A stretch of 64,000 nt of DNA from Marimonas arenosa (GCF_030848945.1 NZ_JANHAX010000006.1:186001-250000); one strand, 5' to 3'; positions 17,721 to 26,380 are shown, numbered from the stretch's first letter. Numbers and translations: made by a program. The notes: a model not told the origin generated them from the letters alone.

Positions 17721-18995
17721 TCACCATTTGAACGGAATGTAGAGGGCCAGGTCGGGCCAGACGTACAGCAGCACCACCGTCGCCAGCATCAGCACCAGGA
17801 ACGGCCAGACCCCGCGTGCCACATCCGCCAGCGTCGCCCGCGCCACCGACTGGATGACATAGAGGTTGAGCCCCACCGGCGGGGTAATCAGGGCGCATTC
17901 GACCATGATCACCATGTAGATGCCGAACCAGATCGGATCGAAACCCAGCCGCATCGCCGCCGGCAGAAGCACCGGCGTCATGATCAGGATCATCGACAGG
18001 GTCTCGAACACCAGCCCCATCAGCAACAGCACCACCGAGATCGCCAGGATGAACAGCATCGGCCCGTCGATATTGGCCGAGATGAAGGCCGAGATGTCCT
18101 GCGGAATTCGGTAAAGCGCGATGGCCTTACCGAACACCTTGGCCCCGGCGATGATCAAGAGGATCGCGGCCGTGGTGATGGCGGAATCGCGCACCGCCTC
18201 CCACAGAGCGCGCCAGGTCAGCGTGCGCAAAAGCAGCGCGGTGATGATCAGCGCCAAGGCAAAGCCCACCGCCGCCGCCTCGGTCGGGGTGAACGCCCCG
18301 GAATAGAGCCCCGCCACCACCAGAACCGCCAGCGCCAGCGACGGCAGCGCCCTGAGCGTGGCGCCCAACCGCTCTGGCCAGGTTGCCTTGGCGACCGGCT
18401 GATAGGCGTCAGAGAACCGGGCATGCAGCATGGCGAAAACCACGAACAGCCCGACCAGCACGATCCCCGGGCCGACCCCGGCCAGGAACAGCGCGATCAC
18501 CGACTGCTCGGTGACGAAGCCATAGACGATCATCGGGATCGACGGCGGGATCAGGATGCCCAGTGTGCCGCCCGCGGCCAGCAGGCCATAAACGAAGCGC
18601 CGCTCATAGCCGCGGTTGATCATCTCTGGGATGGCAACCGTGCCGATGGTGGCCGCCGTCGCAACCGACGAGCCCGAGATCGCGGCAAACAGCGCGCAAC
18701 TCAGGATCGTCGCCACCGCCAGCCCGCCGGGCCAGTGTCCGACCCAGGCCTGCACCGCGGCGAACAGATCGCGCCCGACACCGCCCTTGAGCAGGATGTT
18801 CGACATCAGCAGGAACAGCGGCACCGCCAGCAGGATGAACCCGTCGAGCGTCGACAGGATCGCCTGCGGTGCCATCAGCGGCGAAAAGCCCCCGAAGATC
18901 AGCATTCCCAACCCCAGCCCGCCCAGAGCGAAGGCCACCGGCACCCCCAGCAGCAACAGCGCGAACAGCGTCACGAGAATCAGTACGATGGTCAT
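17721..18995 (-). CDS. dctM: TRAP transporter large permease subunit (DctM-like), system 2
   Basis: A 424-residue hydrophobic protein of the DctM family, with the conserved LAAGGTLGILIPPSIPMIVYG loop and the C-terminal ECALITPPVGLNLYVIQSVA segment. It forms the channel of the second TRAP importer. It overlaps the dctQ stop by four bases and is followed after 4 bases by the second ICL-family lyase gene, linking uptake directly to cleavage of the substrate. Confidence 0.93.
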   Translation of the reverse strand: MTIVLILVTLFALLLLGVPVAFALGGLGLGMLIFGGFSPLMAPQAILSTLDGFILLAVPLFLLMSNILLKGGVGRDLFAAVQAWVGHWPGGLAVATILSCALFAAISGSSVATAATIGTVAIPEMINRGYERRFVYGLLAAGGTLGILIPPSIPMIVYGFVTEQSVIALFLAGVGPGIVLVGLFVVFAMLHARFSDAYQPVAKATWPERLGATLRALPSLALAVLVVAGLYSGAFTPTEAAAVGFALALIITALLLRTLTWRALWEAVRDSAITTAAILLIIAGAKVFGKAIALYRIPQDISAFISANIDGPMLFILAISVVLLLMGLVFETLSMILIMTPVLLPAAMRLGFDPIWFGIYMVIMVECALITPPVGLNLYVIQSVARATLADVARGVWPFLVLMLATVVLLYVWPDLALYIPFKW

Positions 18996-19489
18996 TCGTG
19001 GCTGCCCCCCAGGCTCGTCGCGCCACCCGTGCGCAGCTTGGCAAGCTCGACCACCGACTGCACCGTCAGCAAGGCAAATCCGACAGGCACCGACAGTTCG
19101 GCCACCCAGGTCGGCAGGTTCAGAAGCGACCCCGTGGTGCGACCGCGCACGAAACTGTCATGGAAGATATCCCAGCCCCAGATCGCGACGATGCCCGAAA
19201 AGACGATGATGAAAATCAGCGCGACCGCAACGCAGATGCGCTGCCACGGCGGCGGCAGCAGGTTCGTCACCGCATTGACGGTAATGTGCCGCCGCGTCGC
19301 CAGAACATGCGCCATCGCCAGCAGGCAGCCCCAGATCAGGCAGAGCTGGCTCAACTCGGCCGCCCATGTCGTCGGCCGTGTGAAGAAATAGCGTGCCACG
19401 ACCTCATAGGTCAGCATGACGCCGGTCAGCGCCATCAAGGCGGCCCCGAGATAGCCCGCCAGGCGCGAGATCGTGGTGATGATTTGCAT
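18992..19489 (-). CDS. dctQ: TRAP transporter small permease subunit (DctQ-like), system 2
   Basis: A 165-residue protein with four hydrophobic helices, starting MQIITTISRLAGYLGAALMALTG, and carrying the family segment LATRRHITVNAVTNLLPP. It is separated from the upstream binding-protein gene by 70 bases that contain a GC-rich hairpin, and it overlaps dctM by four bases. It differs clearly in sequence from DctQ of system 1, so the two transporters are not a recent duplication. Confidence 0.9.
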   Translation of the reverse strand: MQIITTISRLAGYLGAALMALTGVMLTYEVVARYFFTRPTTWAAELSQLCLIWGCLLAMAHVLATRRHITVNAVTNLLPPPWQRICVAVALIFIIVFSGIVAIWGWDIFHDSFVRGRTTGSLLNLPTWVAELSVPVGFALLTVQSVVELAKLRTGGATSLGGSHE

Positions 19490-19510
19490 GGCCTTCCCCG
19501 GCGCCGGTCA

Positions 19511-19540
19511 CGCCCGGGCAGCGGCGATGCCGCCCGGGCG
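19511..19540 (-). promoter_or_regulatory. GC-rich stem-loop between dctP and dctQ (system 2)
   Basis: CGCCCGGGC (19511-19519) pairs with GCCCGGGCG (19532-19540), and inside it GGC and GCC form a short inner stem around GAT. It lies 20 bases beyond the dctP stop in the direction of transcription and lacks a T-run. It occupies the same position as the hairpins at 4988-5014 and 57608-57634, so a shared role in raising binding-protein mRNA over permease mRNA is likely. Confidence 0.65.
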
Positions 19541-19559
19541 GATGTTCATGCGGCAGCGA

Positions 19560-20540
19560 TCAGTTGTCCACCGCGTCGAGGATCGACTTGCCGACATCAC
19601 CGGCCGCCGCGAGATAGGCGTCGTAGACCGGCTGGACCACGGCCTTCCACGCCGCGAGATCCTCATCGCTGAGTTCGACCACCGTCATGCCGTTTTCCTT
19701 GGCCGCGGCATAGGCATCGGCCTCGATCTGGGACATGCGGTCGCGCACGTCGGCCTGGGCCACGGCGGCAGCTTCGGTGATCTGGCCGCGCAGCTCTTCG
19801 CTCAGGCCGTTCCACCACTCGGTGTTGACCACTACGACGAACTCGATATCGGCGTGGTTGGTCACGGTGATCGTATCCATCACCTCCCAGAGCTTGCGCG
19901 ACTTCACCCCCGACACGCCGGTCATGCCGACATCGACGGTGCCGCGCTGATAGGCGAGATACTGCTCCGAGCCGGAAATCAGCGTCGGCGCACCACCGGC
20001 GGCGGAGACGAAGTCTCCCAGCGTCTTGCCGAAGACCCGTACTTTCTTGCCCTTCATGTCCTCGGGCGTCTTGATCGGGCCACCATTGGACAGCATGATC
20101 GCGCCGCCATAGGCTTGCCAGAACAGGATCTGGCCGCCGGTCTTGGCCACTTCCGCCTCGAGCGCGCTGCGCACCGGGCTACCCTCGGCCACCGCCGCAC
20201 GGACCTTGTCCTCGGTGTTGAACAGGAACGGCATGTAGAACACGTCGACCGCCGGCGCGTCGCCGACATAGCGTGTCAGCGACGCCACCCCGGCCTCGAT
20301 CGCCCCCGAACCGACGGCGGCGGGCACTTCCTTGTCCTTATAAAGCTGGGCGCTGTCATAGATCTCGACGTCGATCGCGCCGTTGGTGCGCGCCTCGACT
20401 TCCTTTTCGAACAGCAGCAGGTTTTCGCCGAGGTGACTGGTCAGCGGCAACTGCAACGAAATCCGCATCTTCTCGGTCGCCAGGGCCGAGCTTCCCATCG
20501 CCGCCATCACCGCGGCCATGCACAGGGCTTTGTTGAACAT
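19560..20540 (-). CDS. dctP: TRAP transporter substrate-binding protein (DctP family), system 2
   Basis: A 326-residue periplasmic receptor with a signal peptide (MFNKALCMAAVMAAMGSSALA, cleavage about residue 21) and GGAGGA placed correctly before the ATG. The region EDMKGKKVRVFGKTLGDFV and the following YLAYQRGTVDVGMTGVSG match the ligand-binding core of DctP-type receptors, including the conserved Arg that clamps a carboxylate. It would capture an organic acid for DctQM of system 2. It sits 117 bases downstream of the AroE-like gene and may have its own promoter there. Confidence 0.92.
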   Translation of the reverse strand: MFNKALCMAAVMAAMGSSALATEKMRISLQLPLTSHLGENLLLFEKEVEARTNGAIDVEIYDSAQLYKDKEVPAAVGSGAIEAGVASLTRYVGDAPAVDVFYMPFLFNTEDKVRAAVAEGSPVRSALEAEVAKTGGQILFWQAYGGAIMLSNGGPIKTPEDMKGKKVRVFGKTLGDFVSAAGGAPTLISGSEQYLAYQRGTVDVGMTGVSGVKSRKLWEVMDTITVTNHADIEFVVVVNTEWWNGLSEELRGQITEAAAVAQADVRDRMSQIEADAYAAAKENGMTVVELSDEDLAAWKAVVQPVYDAYLAAAGDVGKSILDAVDN

Positions 20541-20657
20541 ACTTTTCTCCTCCCATGTTCTGATTGCAGACAGATTAGTGTTGACCCGGCGTCAGGCAAG
20601 CGTCTTTTACCGTTCCGACGCAAGGTTCGTTTCCCTGCCAGGCCCACCGGCACGTGA

Positions 20658-21560
20658 TCAGGATCTCTCCCCGCCAGCCCGGGCTGCGTGGTCGAACGCA
20701 TCGAACGTGGCCCGCATCCGGGCACTGACGGCCTCACGCCCGGTGAACAGCTCAAAGGCCCGCACCGCCTGGAACACCGCCATGCCGGCGCCGTTGAGGC
20801 AAGTACAGCCCCGCGCCCTTGCTGCGGCCAACAGCTCGGTTTCAAGCGGGAAATAGACCACGTCACTGACCCATTGCCGCGGCTCCAGCAGTGCCGGGTC
20901 AATCGCCGTTCCCGGCAGCTTGACCATGCCCACCGGCGTGGCATTGACGATCCCGTCAGCCTGCGCCGCCGCAGCCGCCAGATCCACGCAAACCGCGCCC
21001 GCCGCCGCCGCGGCCAGCGTCGCGGCCGCGTCCCGGTCCGTATCGGCGATCAGAAGCCGCCTCACTCCCAGAGATTTCAGCGCATGCGCCACCGCACTGC
21101 CGGCCCCGCCGGCGCCCAGCAGCAGCACCGTCCCGAACGGCCCCGCGGGCAACCCGCGGCGCAGGCTTTCGGCATAGCCCCAGAAATCGGTGTTGTGGCC
21201 ATGCCTGCGGCCATCGCGGAACACCACCGTGTTGACCGCCCCCACTTGCCGCGGCGACTCCGACAGCACATCGAGATGCGCCACCACCGCCTTCTTGTAG
21301 GGATAGGTCACGTTCACCCCGGCAAACCCGGCCGCCTCCACCGCCGCCAACATGTCCTGCACGGCCGGCTCGGCCCCGGACCAGGCGTCCGGATCGAACA
21401 GCACATAGCGCAGGTCAATCCCCTGCGCCCGCGCCTCCTCCATATGCATCGCCGGGCTCCGCGACCGCTGAATGCCTTTGCCGATCAGCCCGACCAGCAC
21501 CGTGTCCGGCCCGGCCCCGTCAACGGCCTCGGCAATCTGCCCGCCCAGATCACGCGCCAT
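20658..21560 (-). CDS. Shikimate dehydrogenase-like NAD(P)-dependent oxidoreductase
   Basis: A 300-residue AroE-family protein. The catalytic Lys89 is in NVTYPYKK, the partner Asp125 is in GHNTDFWG, and the nucleotide-binding LLGAGGAGSAVAHAL is at about residues 147-161. The substrate loop near the N-terminus reads GLIGKGIQRSRSP instead of the usual PIxHSLSP, so the substrate may differ from shikimate; quinate or another hydroxycyclohexane carboxylate is possible. It stands at the head of the TRAP system 2 operon, which supports a catabolic role over aromatic amino acid synthesis. The divergent aminotransferase gene starts 192 bases away. Confidence 0.85.
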   Translation of the reverse strand: MARDLGGQIAEAVDGAGPDTVLVGLIGKGIQRSRSPAMHMEEARAQGIDLRYVLFDPDAWSGAEPAVQDMLAAVEAAGFAGVNVTYPYKKAVVAHLDVLSESPRQVGAVNTVVFRDGRRHGHNTDFWGYAESLRRGLPAGPFGTVLLLGAGGAGSAVAHALKSLGVRRLLIADTDRDAAATLAAAAAGAVCVDLAAAAAQADGIVNATPVGMVKLPGTAIDPALLEPRQWVSDVVYFPLETELLAAARARGCTCLNGAGMAVFQAVRAFELFTGREAVSARMRATFDAFDHAARAGGERS

Positions 21561-21752
21561 GGCTCATTCCCTGTCCTTTCCCGCCGCTGCGTCGTACCCG
21601 GTCCCGCCGCCACGTCACACCCGAGTCCTTTTGTGCGAATCGATCATCATGGCTATCACGTCATGACCACGACCGGCAGTGACGCGTCCAGCCCGGGCCC
21701 CCCGACCCGCCGCCGCAACAGGGACCGACATCGACAAACAGCGGAAACCGAC

Positions 21753-23096
21753 ATGAAAAACAGGCTGTTCTACCAAAGCCGCCTCGCCCGCCCCGAACTC
21801 GACCGCGCCGAAGGCATCTATCTCTGGGCCAAGGACGGCAAGCGCTATCTCGACGGCTCCTCAGGCGCGATGGTTTCGAATATCGGCCATTCCAACCCCG
21901 CCGTTCTCCAGGCGATGCGCGAGCAGATGGAGAAATCCACCTTCGGCTATCGCCTGCATTTCCAGACCGAGGCCTCCGAAAGGCTCGCCAACAAGACCGC
22001 CGCCCTCTGCCCCGAGGAACTGGGCCGCGTGTTCTTTGTCTCCGGCGGCTCCGAAGCGGTGGAAAGCACGCTGAAACTCGCCCGCCAATACGCGCTGACG
22101 CGCGGCGAGGCGCAGCGCTACAAGGTCATCTCGCGGATGCCATCCTATCACGGCTCGACTCTGGGCGCGCTGGCGGTCACCGGCTATGCCCCGCTCGCCG
22201 CGCCGTTTTCACCGATGATGCGTGAGATGCCGAAGATCCCGGCGCCGCGCGCCTATCTCGACGGGCTCGACCCCGACGACCCGGCGACAGGCAAACACTA
22301 CGCCGACATGCTCGAACAGACGATCCTCGACGAAGGTCCGCAAACCGTCTTGGCCTTCATCGTCGAGCCGGTCGGCGGCGCCTCGACCGGTGCACTGGTC
22401 CCGCCCGCGGGCTACATGCAGCGTATCCGTGAGATTTGCGACGACTACGGCGTGCTTCTGATCCATGACGAGGTGATGTCCGGCGGCGGCCGCACCGGCA
22501 AGTTCTGGGGCGCAGAGCACTGGGGCACCGTGCCTGACCTGATTTCGATCTCCAAGGGCTTCGGCGGCGGCTACGTGCCGCTGGGCGCGATGATCGCCCG
22601 CGACGACATCGTCGAGGCGGTGCTCGACGCCGGCGGCTTCGCTCACGGCCACACCTATGCCGGCAACCCGCTGGCCTGCGCCGCCGGCCTTGCCGTGATC
22701 GACGAGATCGAGCGCCAGGACCTCACCGGCAACGCCGCCGCCATGGGCGACAAGCTCAAGGCCCGGCTCAACGCGCTGAAGAACCGCTTCCCGTTTATCG
22801 GCGACGTCCGCGGCAAGGGGCTCTTGCTGGCCTTCGAACTTGTCTCCGACCGCACCACGATGCAGCCCCTGCCGAAAGAGCTGGGCGCCTTCGACCGGCT
22901 GGTCAACATCGCCTATGACAAGGGGCTGATCATCTATTCGCGACGCACCCGCGGTGGCATCAGCGGAGACCATTTCCTGGTCTGCCCGCCGATGATCGTT
23001 ACCGAGCCGCAGATCGACGAGATCATGGCGTTGCTGACCGAGGCGCTGGATGAGTTCGCCGCCGAAACCGGCCTCGACAAGGACAGCGCCGCGTGA
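21753..23096 (+). CDS. Class III pyridoxal-phosphate aminotransferase
   Basis: A 447-residue class III aminotransferase. I place the start at the ATG at 21753 (MKNRLFYQSRLARPELD); the open frame extends far upstream but there it is the antisense of the AroE-like gene. SGGSEAVESTLKLARQYAL holds the cofactor phosphate site, HDEVMSGGGRTG holds the Asp that contacts the pyridine nitrogen, and Lys268 in SISKGFGGGYVPLGA is the Schiff-base lysine. Relatives act on omega-amino acids, diaminobutyrate or similar amines. It starts an operon with GNAT, CoA-transferase and peptidase genes, so the amino donor is probably degraded to an acyl-CoA. Confidence 0.93.
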   Translation: MKNRLFYQSRLARPELDRAEGIYLWAKDGKRYLDGSSGAMVSNIGHSNPAVLQAMREQMEKSTFGYRLHFQTEASERLANKTAALCPEELGRVFFVSGGSEAVESTLKLARQYALTRGEAQRYKVISRMPSYHGSTLGALAVTGYAPLAAPFSPMMREMPKIPAPRAYLDGLDPDDPATGKHYADMLEQTILDEGPQTVLAFIVEPVGGASTGALVPPAGYMQRIREICDDYGVLLIHDEVMSGGGRTGKFWGAEHWGTVPDLISISKGFGGGYVPLGAMIARDDIVEAVLDAGGFAHGHTYAGNPLACAAGLAVIDEIERQDLTGNAAAMGDKLKARLNALKNRFPFIGDVRGKGLLLAFELVSDRTTMQPLPKELGAFDRLVNIAYDKGLIIYSRRTRGGISGDHFLVCPPMIVTEPQIDEIMALLTEALDEFAAETGLDKDSAA

Positions 23097-23599
23097 GCGG
23101 CGACAGTCCCGATATCCGCCTGGCGCACCCCGAAAACGCCCCCGCCATCGCCGCGATGCTGGCGCGGCTGGCGGAAGAGCTGGGCGAAAGCGACCATTTC
23201 TCGACCACGGCTGGCACCATTTCAGCCCACGGCTTCGGCCCGTCAGCCGCCTTTTCCACGATGATCGCCGGCCCTGCGGACGCCCTGACCGGCCTGGCCC
23301 TGTTTTTCCGCCATTTCTCCACCCTGCGCGGTGCTCCCGGCGCCTATGTCCAGGATCTCTGGGTCGCCCCCGACCAGCGCAGCCAACATCTGGGCCAGCG
23401 CCTGCTGGCAGCCGTCGCCGCGCACGCGGCCACCGCCTGGGGGGCCGCCTATCTGGCGCTCACCGTGCATGACACCAACCCCGGCGCCACGCGGTTCTAT
23501 GACCGGCTGGGGTTCAACACCTATCCCGGCGCGCGGCTGATGGTTCTGCCAGGCCCTGCCTTTCACACGCTCTCGGACACTATGAAAGCCCGGCCATGA
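23093..23599 (+). CDS. GNAT-family N-acetyltransferase
   Basis: A 168-residue GNAT protein from a GTG whose GTGA overlaps the aminotransferase stop. The acetyl-CoA pyrophosphate loop is visible as LWVAPDQRSQHLGQRLL (residues about 86-102), followed by the helix and strand AAYLALTVHDTNPGATRFYDRLGF, the typical C-terminal motif. It would acetylate a small amine or diamine related to the aminotransferase substrate. It overlaps the CoA-transferase gene by four bases, which argues for a pathway role and not a toxin or ribosomal modification role. Confidence 0.87.
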   Translation: MSGDSPDIRLAHPENAPAIAAMLARLAEELGESDHFSTTAGTISAHGFGPSAAFSTMIAGPADALTGLALFFRHFSTLRGAPGAYVQDLWVAPDQRSQHLGQRLLAAVAAHAATAWGAAYLALTVHDTNPGATRFYDRLGFNTYPGARLMVLPGPAFHTLSDTMKARP

Positions 23600-24288
23600 T
23601 CCTGCCTGACAAGACCACGTCGATGGCAGAGGCCATTGCCCGCATCCCCGACGGCGCCACCATCATGCTGGGCGGCTTCGGCGTCCCCGGCACGGCCTTC
23701 GCCATGATCCGCGAACTGGTCCGCCAGGGCCAGAAGGGCCTCACCATCATAAAAAACGACGCCAACGAACAGGGCATGGGTGTCGATCACCTCCTTGCCA
23801 ACGGCCAGGTCCGGAAGCTCATCGTCACCCATATCGGCCTCAACCCCCGCGCCGTGTCGATGTTCAACGACGGTCGGATCGAGGTCGAGTTCTGCGCCCA
23901 GGGCATCCTCGCCGAACGCGTCCGCGCCGGCGGTGCCGGGCTCAAGGGCATCCTCACCGATATCGCCATGGAGACCGAAATCGGCGCCGGTAAACCCCGC
24001 GTCGTGGTGAACGGCGAGACGGTGATGCTGGAAACCGCGCTGCGCGCCGACGTGGCGCTTCTGCACGCCGACCGCGCCGATCCGTTCGGCAACCTGACCT
24101 TCACCGCCACCGCCCGCAACTTCAACCCGCTGATGGCGATGGCCGCCGACAGGGTGATCGCCGAGGCCGAGAACATCGTACCGCTGGGCGAGTTACCGCC
24201 CGATCAGGTCCACACCCCCGGCCCCTTCGTCGACCACGTGGTGCCACTCACCGAGATTTCCGAGGAATACCAAGTTGTCCGCCGCTGA
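23596..24288 (+). CDS. 3-oxoacid CoA-transferase subunit A
   Basis: A 230-residue alpha subunit of a class I CoA-transferase. The N-terminal half carries the glycine-rich GATIMLGGFGVPGTA and the middle holds KGILTDIAMETEIGAGK. The C-terminal ADVALLHADRADPFGNLTF is conserved in ScoA, PcaI and AtoD. It forms the heterotetramer with the following subunit and transfers CoA from succinyl-CoA or acyl-CoA to a 3-oxoacid. The two subunit genes overlap by 14 bases. Confidence 0.92.
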   Translation: MILPDKTTSMAEAIARIPDGATIMLGGFGVPGTAFAMIRELVRQGQKGLTIIKNDANEQGMGVDHLLANGQVRKLIVTHIGLNPRAVSMFNDGRIEVEFCAQGILAERVRAGGAGLKGILTDIAMETEIGAGKPRVVVNGETVMLETALRADVALLHADRADPFGNLTFTATARNFNPLMAMAADRVIAEAENIVPLGELPPDQVHTPGPFVDHVVPLTEISEEYQVVRR

Positions 24289-24940
24289 CAGACCCGACGC
24301 CAAGACCCGCATGCTTGCCCGCGCCGCCCGCGAGATCGCGCCCGGCATGGTGGTCAATCTCGGCATCGGTCTGCCGCAGCAGGTGGTGAACCGCCTTGCG
24401 TCCGACTTTCCCGTGTGCCTGCATACCGAGAACGGGCTCACCGGCATTGGCCCCGTCCAGCCCCATGCCAAGGCCGACCGCAACCTGATCGACGCCGGCG
24501 GCGCCTATGTCTCGACCATACCGGGCAGCGCGTTTTTCGACAGCGCCACCTCGTTTGCGCTGGTCCGGTCCGGCCGGCTCGACCTGACCATGCTGGGCGC
24601 GTTCGAGGTGGCGCAGAACGGCGATCTCGCCAACTGGAAGATCCCCGGAAAATTCTCACCCGGCGCCGGCGGCGGCATCGAACTGGCGCAAAAGGCGGCC
24701 CGCGTCGTGGTGCTTTCCACCCATACCGACCGCGCCGGCAACCCGAAACTGCTTGACCGCTGCACCCTCCCCCTCACCGCCCGGGCCTGCGTCAACCGCA
24801 TCTTCACCGACCTGGCCGTAATTGACGTGACGCCTCAAGGTTTCGCCCTGGTCGAACTGGCCGACGGCACCACGGTCAACGAGGTACAAGAGGCCACCGG
24901 CGCCCCGCTCACCCTGCCGCAAGACATCCCAACCTTTTGA
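24275..24940 (+). CDS. 3-oxoacid CoA-transferase subunit B
   Basis: A 221-residue beta subunit starting from a TTG at 24275, inside the end of subunit A. The catalytic glutamate is Glu52 in HTENGLTGIGP, and GAFEVAQNGDLANWKIPGK is a second family hallmark. Together with subunit A it activates a keto acid produced by this operon as its CoA ester for beta-ketothiolase-type breakdown. The TTG start may keep its level matched to subunit A by translational coupling. Confidence 0.92.
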   Translation: MSAADRPDAKTRMLARAAREIAPGMVVNLGIGLPQQVVNRLASDFPVCLHTENGLTGIGPVQPHAKADRNLIDAGGAYVSTIPGSAFFDSATSFALVRSGRLDLTMLGAFEVAQNGDLANWKIPGKFSPGAGGGIELAQKAARVVVLSTHTDRAGNPKLLDRCTLPLTARACVNRIFTDLAVIDVTPQGFALVELADGTTVNEVQEATGAPLTLPQDIPTF

Positions 24941-24949
24941 GAGGCTGCC

Positions 24950-26242
24950 ATGGACAGCAAGTCACAAACCGAGATTCTCAACGCCGTCGACGATCTGTTC
25001 GACGCCGAGACCCAGTTTCTCTCTGAACTGACCTCGCATCCCTCGACCCGCGGCCGCGAACAAAGCGCCCAGGACTTCATGGCCTCGGAACTCACCCAAC
25101 GCGGCTACAAGGTCGACCGCTGGCAGATCGACGTCGACGATATCCGCCACTTGCCCGGATTCTCGCCGGTGATCGGCAATTACGAGGACGCGGTCAATGT
25201 CGTCGGCACGCACCGCAGCGCCACGCGGAACGGCCGCTCGCTGATCCTCAACGGCCATATCGACGTTGTGCCCGAAGGCCCGCTGGACATGTGGGACACG
25301 CCGCCTTACGACCCCCGCGTCGATGACGGCTGGATGTATGGCCGCGGCGCTGGCGACATGAAAGCAGGCCTTGCCTCCAACCTTTTCGCCCTCGACGCAC
25401 TGCGCCGCTGCGGGTTCGCGCCGGCGGCCGACGTCTTCTTCCAATCCGTCGTCGAAGAGGAATGCACCGGCAACGGCGCACTGGCCTGCCTGCAACGCGG
25501 CTACACCGCCGAAGCCGCGCTGATCCCCGAACCTTTCGCGGAATCCCTCATCACGGCACAAGTGGGTGTCTTGTGGTTCCAGCTGCATCTCAAAGGCCTG
25601 CCCACCCATGTCGCCTATGCCGGCTCCGGCTCGAACGGCATCGAGGCCGCCATTCCCCTGCTCGCCGCCCTGCACGAAATGGAAGACCGCTGGAACGCCG
25701 ATGACGCCAAACACCCCGACTACGCCCATGTGCATCACCCGCTGAACCTCAATGTCGGCAAGATCCAAGGCGGCGACTGGGCCAGCTCGGTGCCGGCCTG
25801 GTCGGTGCTCGACCTGCGCATGGGGCTCTATCCGGGGCAAAGCATCCCCGAGGCCAAGGCCGAGATCGAAGCGGTGGTGATGGAGGCCGCGCGGGCCAGC
25901 GACTTCCTGCGCAACAACCTGCCCGAGATCGTCTATCACGGCTTCGAAGCCGAGGGCTACGCGCTCTCCGAAGACAGCTCGACGACCGCGCAGCAGGCCA
26001 TCGGCACACTGGAATCCGCCCACACCGCCGTCACCGGCACGGCGCTCGACCGCGGCCCCACCACCGCCACAACCGACGCCCGCTTCTTCGGCCTTTACGC
26101 CGATACCCCGGCGCTGGTCTATGGCCCCAGGGCCGAGGCCATCCACGGCTTCAACGAACGGGTCGACCTCGACAGCGTCCGCCGGGTGACGCAAACCACG
26201 GCGCTGTTCATCGCCGACTGGTGCGGGTTGGAGACTGTGTGA
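24950..26242 (+). CDS. M20-family peptidase/deacylase (ArgE/DapE type)
   Basis: A 430-residue M20 metallohydrolase. The first metal motif is LILNGHIDVVPEGP (His101, Asp103), the second is YGRGAGDMKAG (bridging Asp), and the catalytic pair is EEE in SVVEEECTGNGA. The C-terminal metal His is in EAIHGFNERVD. It removes an acyl group from an N-acyl amino acid or diamine in the cytoplasm. It follows the CoA-transferase genes by 9 bases, and its neighbour GNAT adds an acyl group, so an acylated intermediate is likely in this pathway. A second M20 gene is found at 26381-27544 in the opposite operon. Confidence 0.9.
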   Translation: MDSKSQTEILNAVDDLFDAETQFLSELTSHPSTRGREQSAQDFMASELTQRGYKVDRWQIDVDDIRHLPGFSPVIGNYEDAVNVVGTHRSATRNGRSLILNGHIDVVPEGPLDMWDTPPYDPRVDDGWMYGRGAGDMKAGLASNLFALDALRRCGFAPAADVFFQSVVEEECTGNGALACLQRGYTAEAALIPEPFAESLITAQVGVLWFQLHLKGLPTHVAYAGSGSNGIEAAIPLLAALHEMEDRWNADDAKHPDYAHVHHPLNLNVGKIQGGDWASSVPAWSVLDLRMGLYPGQSIPEAKAEIEAVVMEAARASDFLRNNLPEIVYHGFEAEGYALSEDSSTTAQQAIGTLESAHTAVTGTALDRGPTTATTDARFFGLYADTPALVYGPRAEAIHGFNERVDLDSVRRVTQTTALFIADWCGLETV

Positions 26243-26257
26243 CCTCACCGCCGCGCC

Positions 26258-26374
26258 GGAAATCGACGCGATTTCCGTCTCGTTTCCCGACGCGGGAAAC
26301 GAAACCGTACCGTTATCGGCACACACCCCGGAATTCGTGCTGAATTCCGAACCGTTTTCCGCGTCGGAAAACGG
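26258..26374. repeat. Array of four consecutive stem-loops between convergent genes
   Basis: Four perfect hairpins lie side by side: GGAAATCG/CGATTTCC (26258-26276, loop ACG); TCGTTTCCC/GGGAAACGA (26280-26302, loop GACGC); CGGAATTC/GAATTCCG (26329-26349, loop GTGCT); CCGTTTTCC/GGAAAACGG (26352-26374, loop GCGTC). The second and fourth share the pattern TTTCC-loop-GGAAA, with loops that are reverse complements of each other. They fill the 138-base space between two gene ends that face each other. A bidirectional termination or mRNA end-protection role is likely, although T-runs are short. Confidence 0.8.
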
Positions 26375-26380
26375 CTCGCC

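Noticed and set aside
20688..21752. Long N-terminal extension of the aminotransferase
   Set aside because: It is antisense to the AroE-like gene. The ATG at 21753 gives the normal class III start and length.
26258..26374. CRISPR array
   Set aside because: The four repeated structures are hairpins with different arm sequences and no constant direct repeats or spacers, and no cas genes are present.
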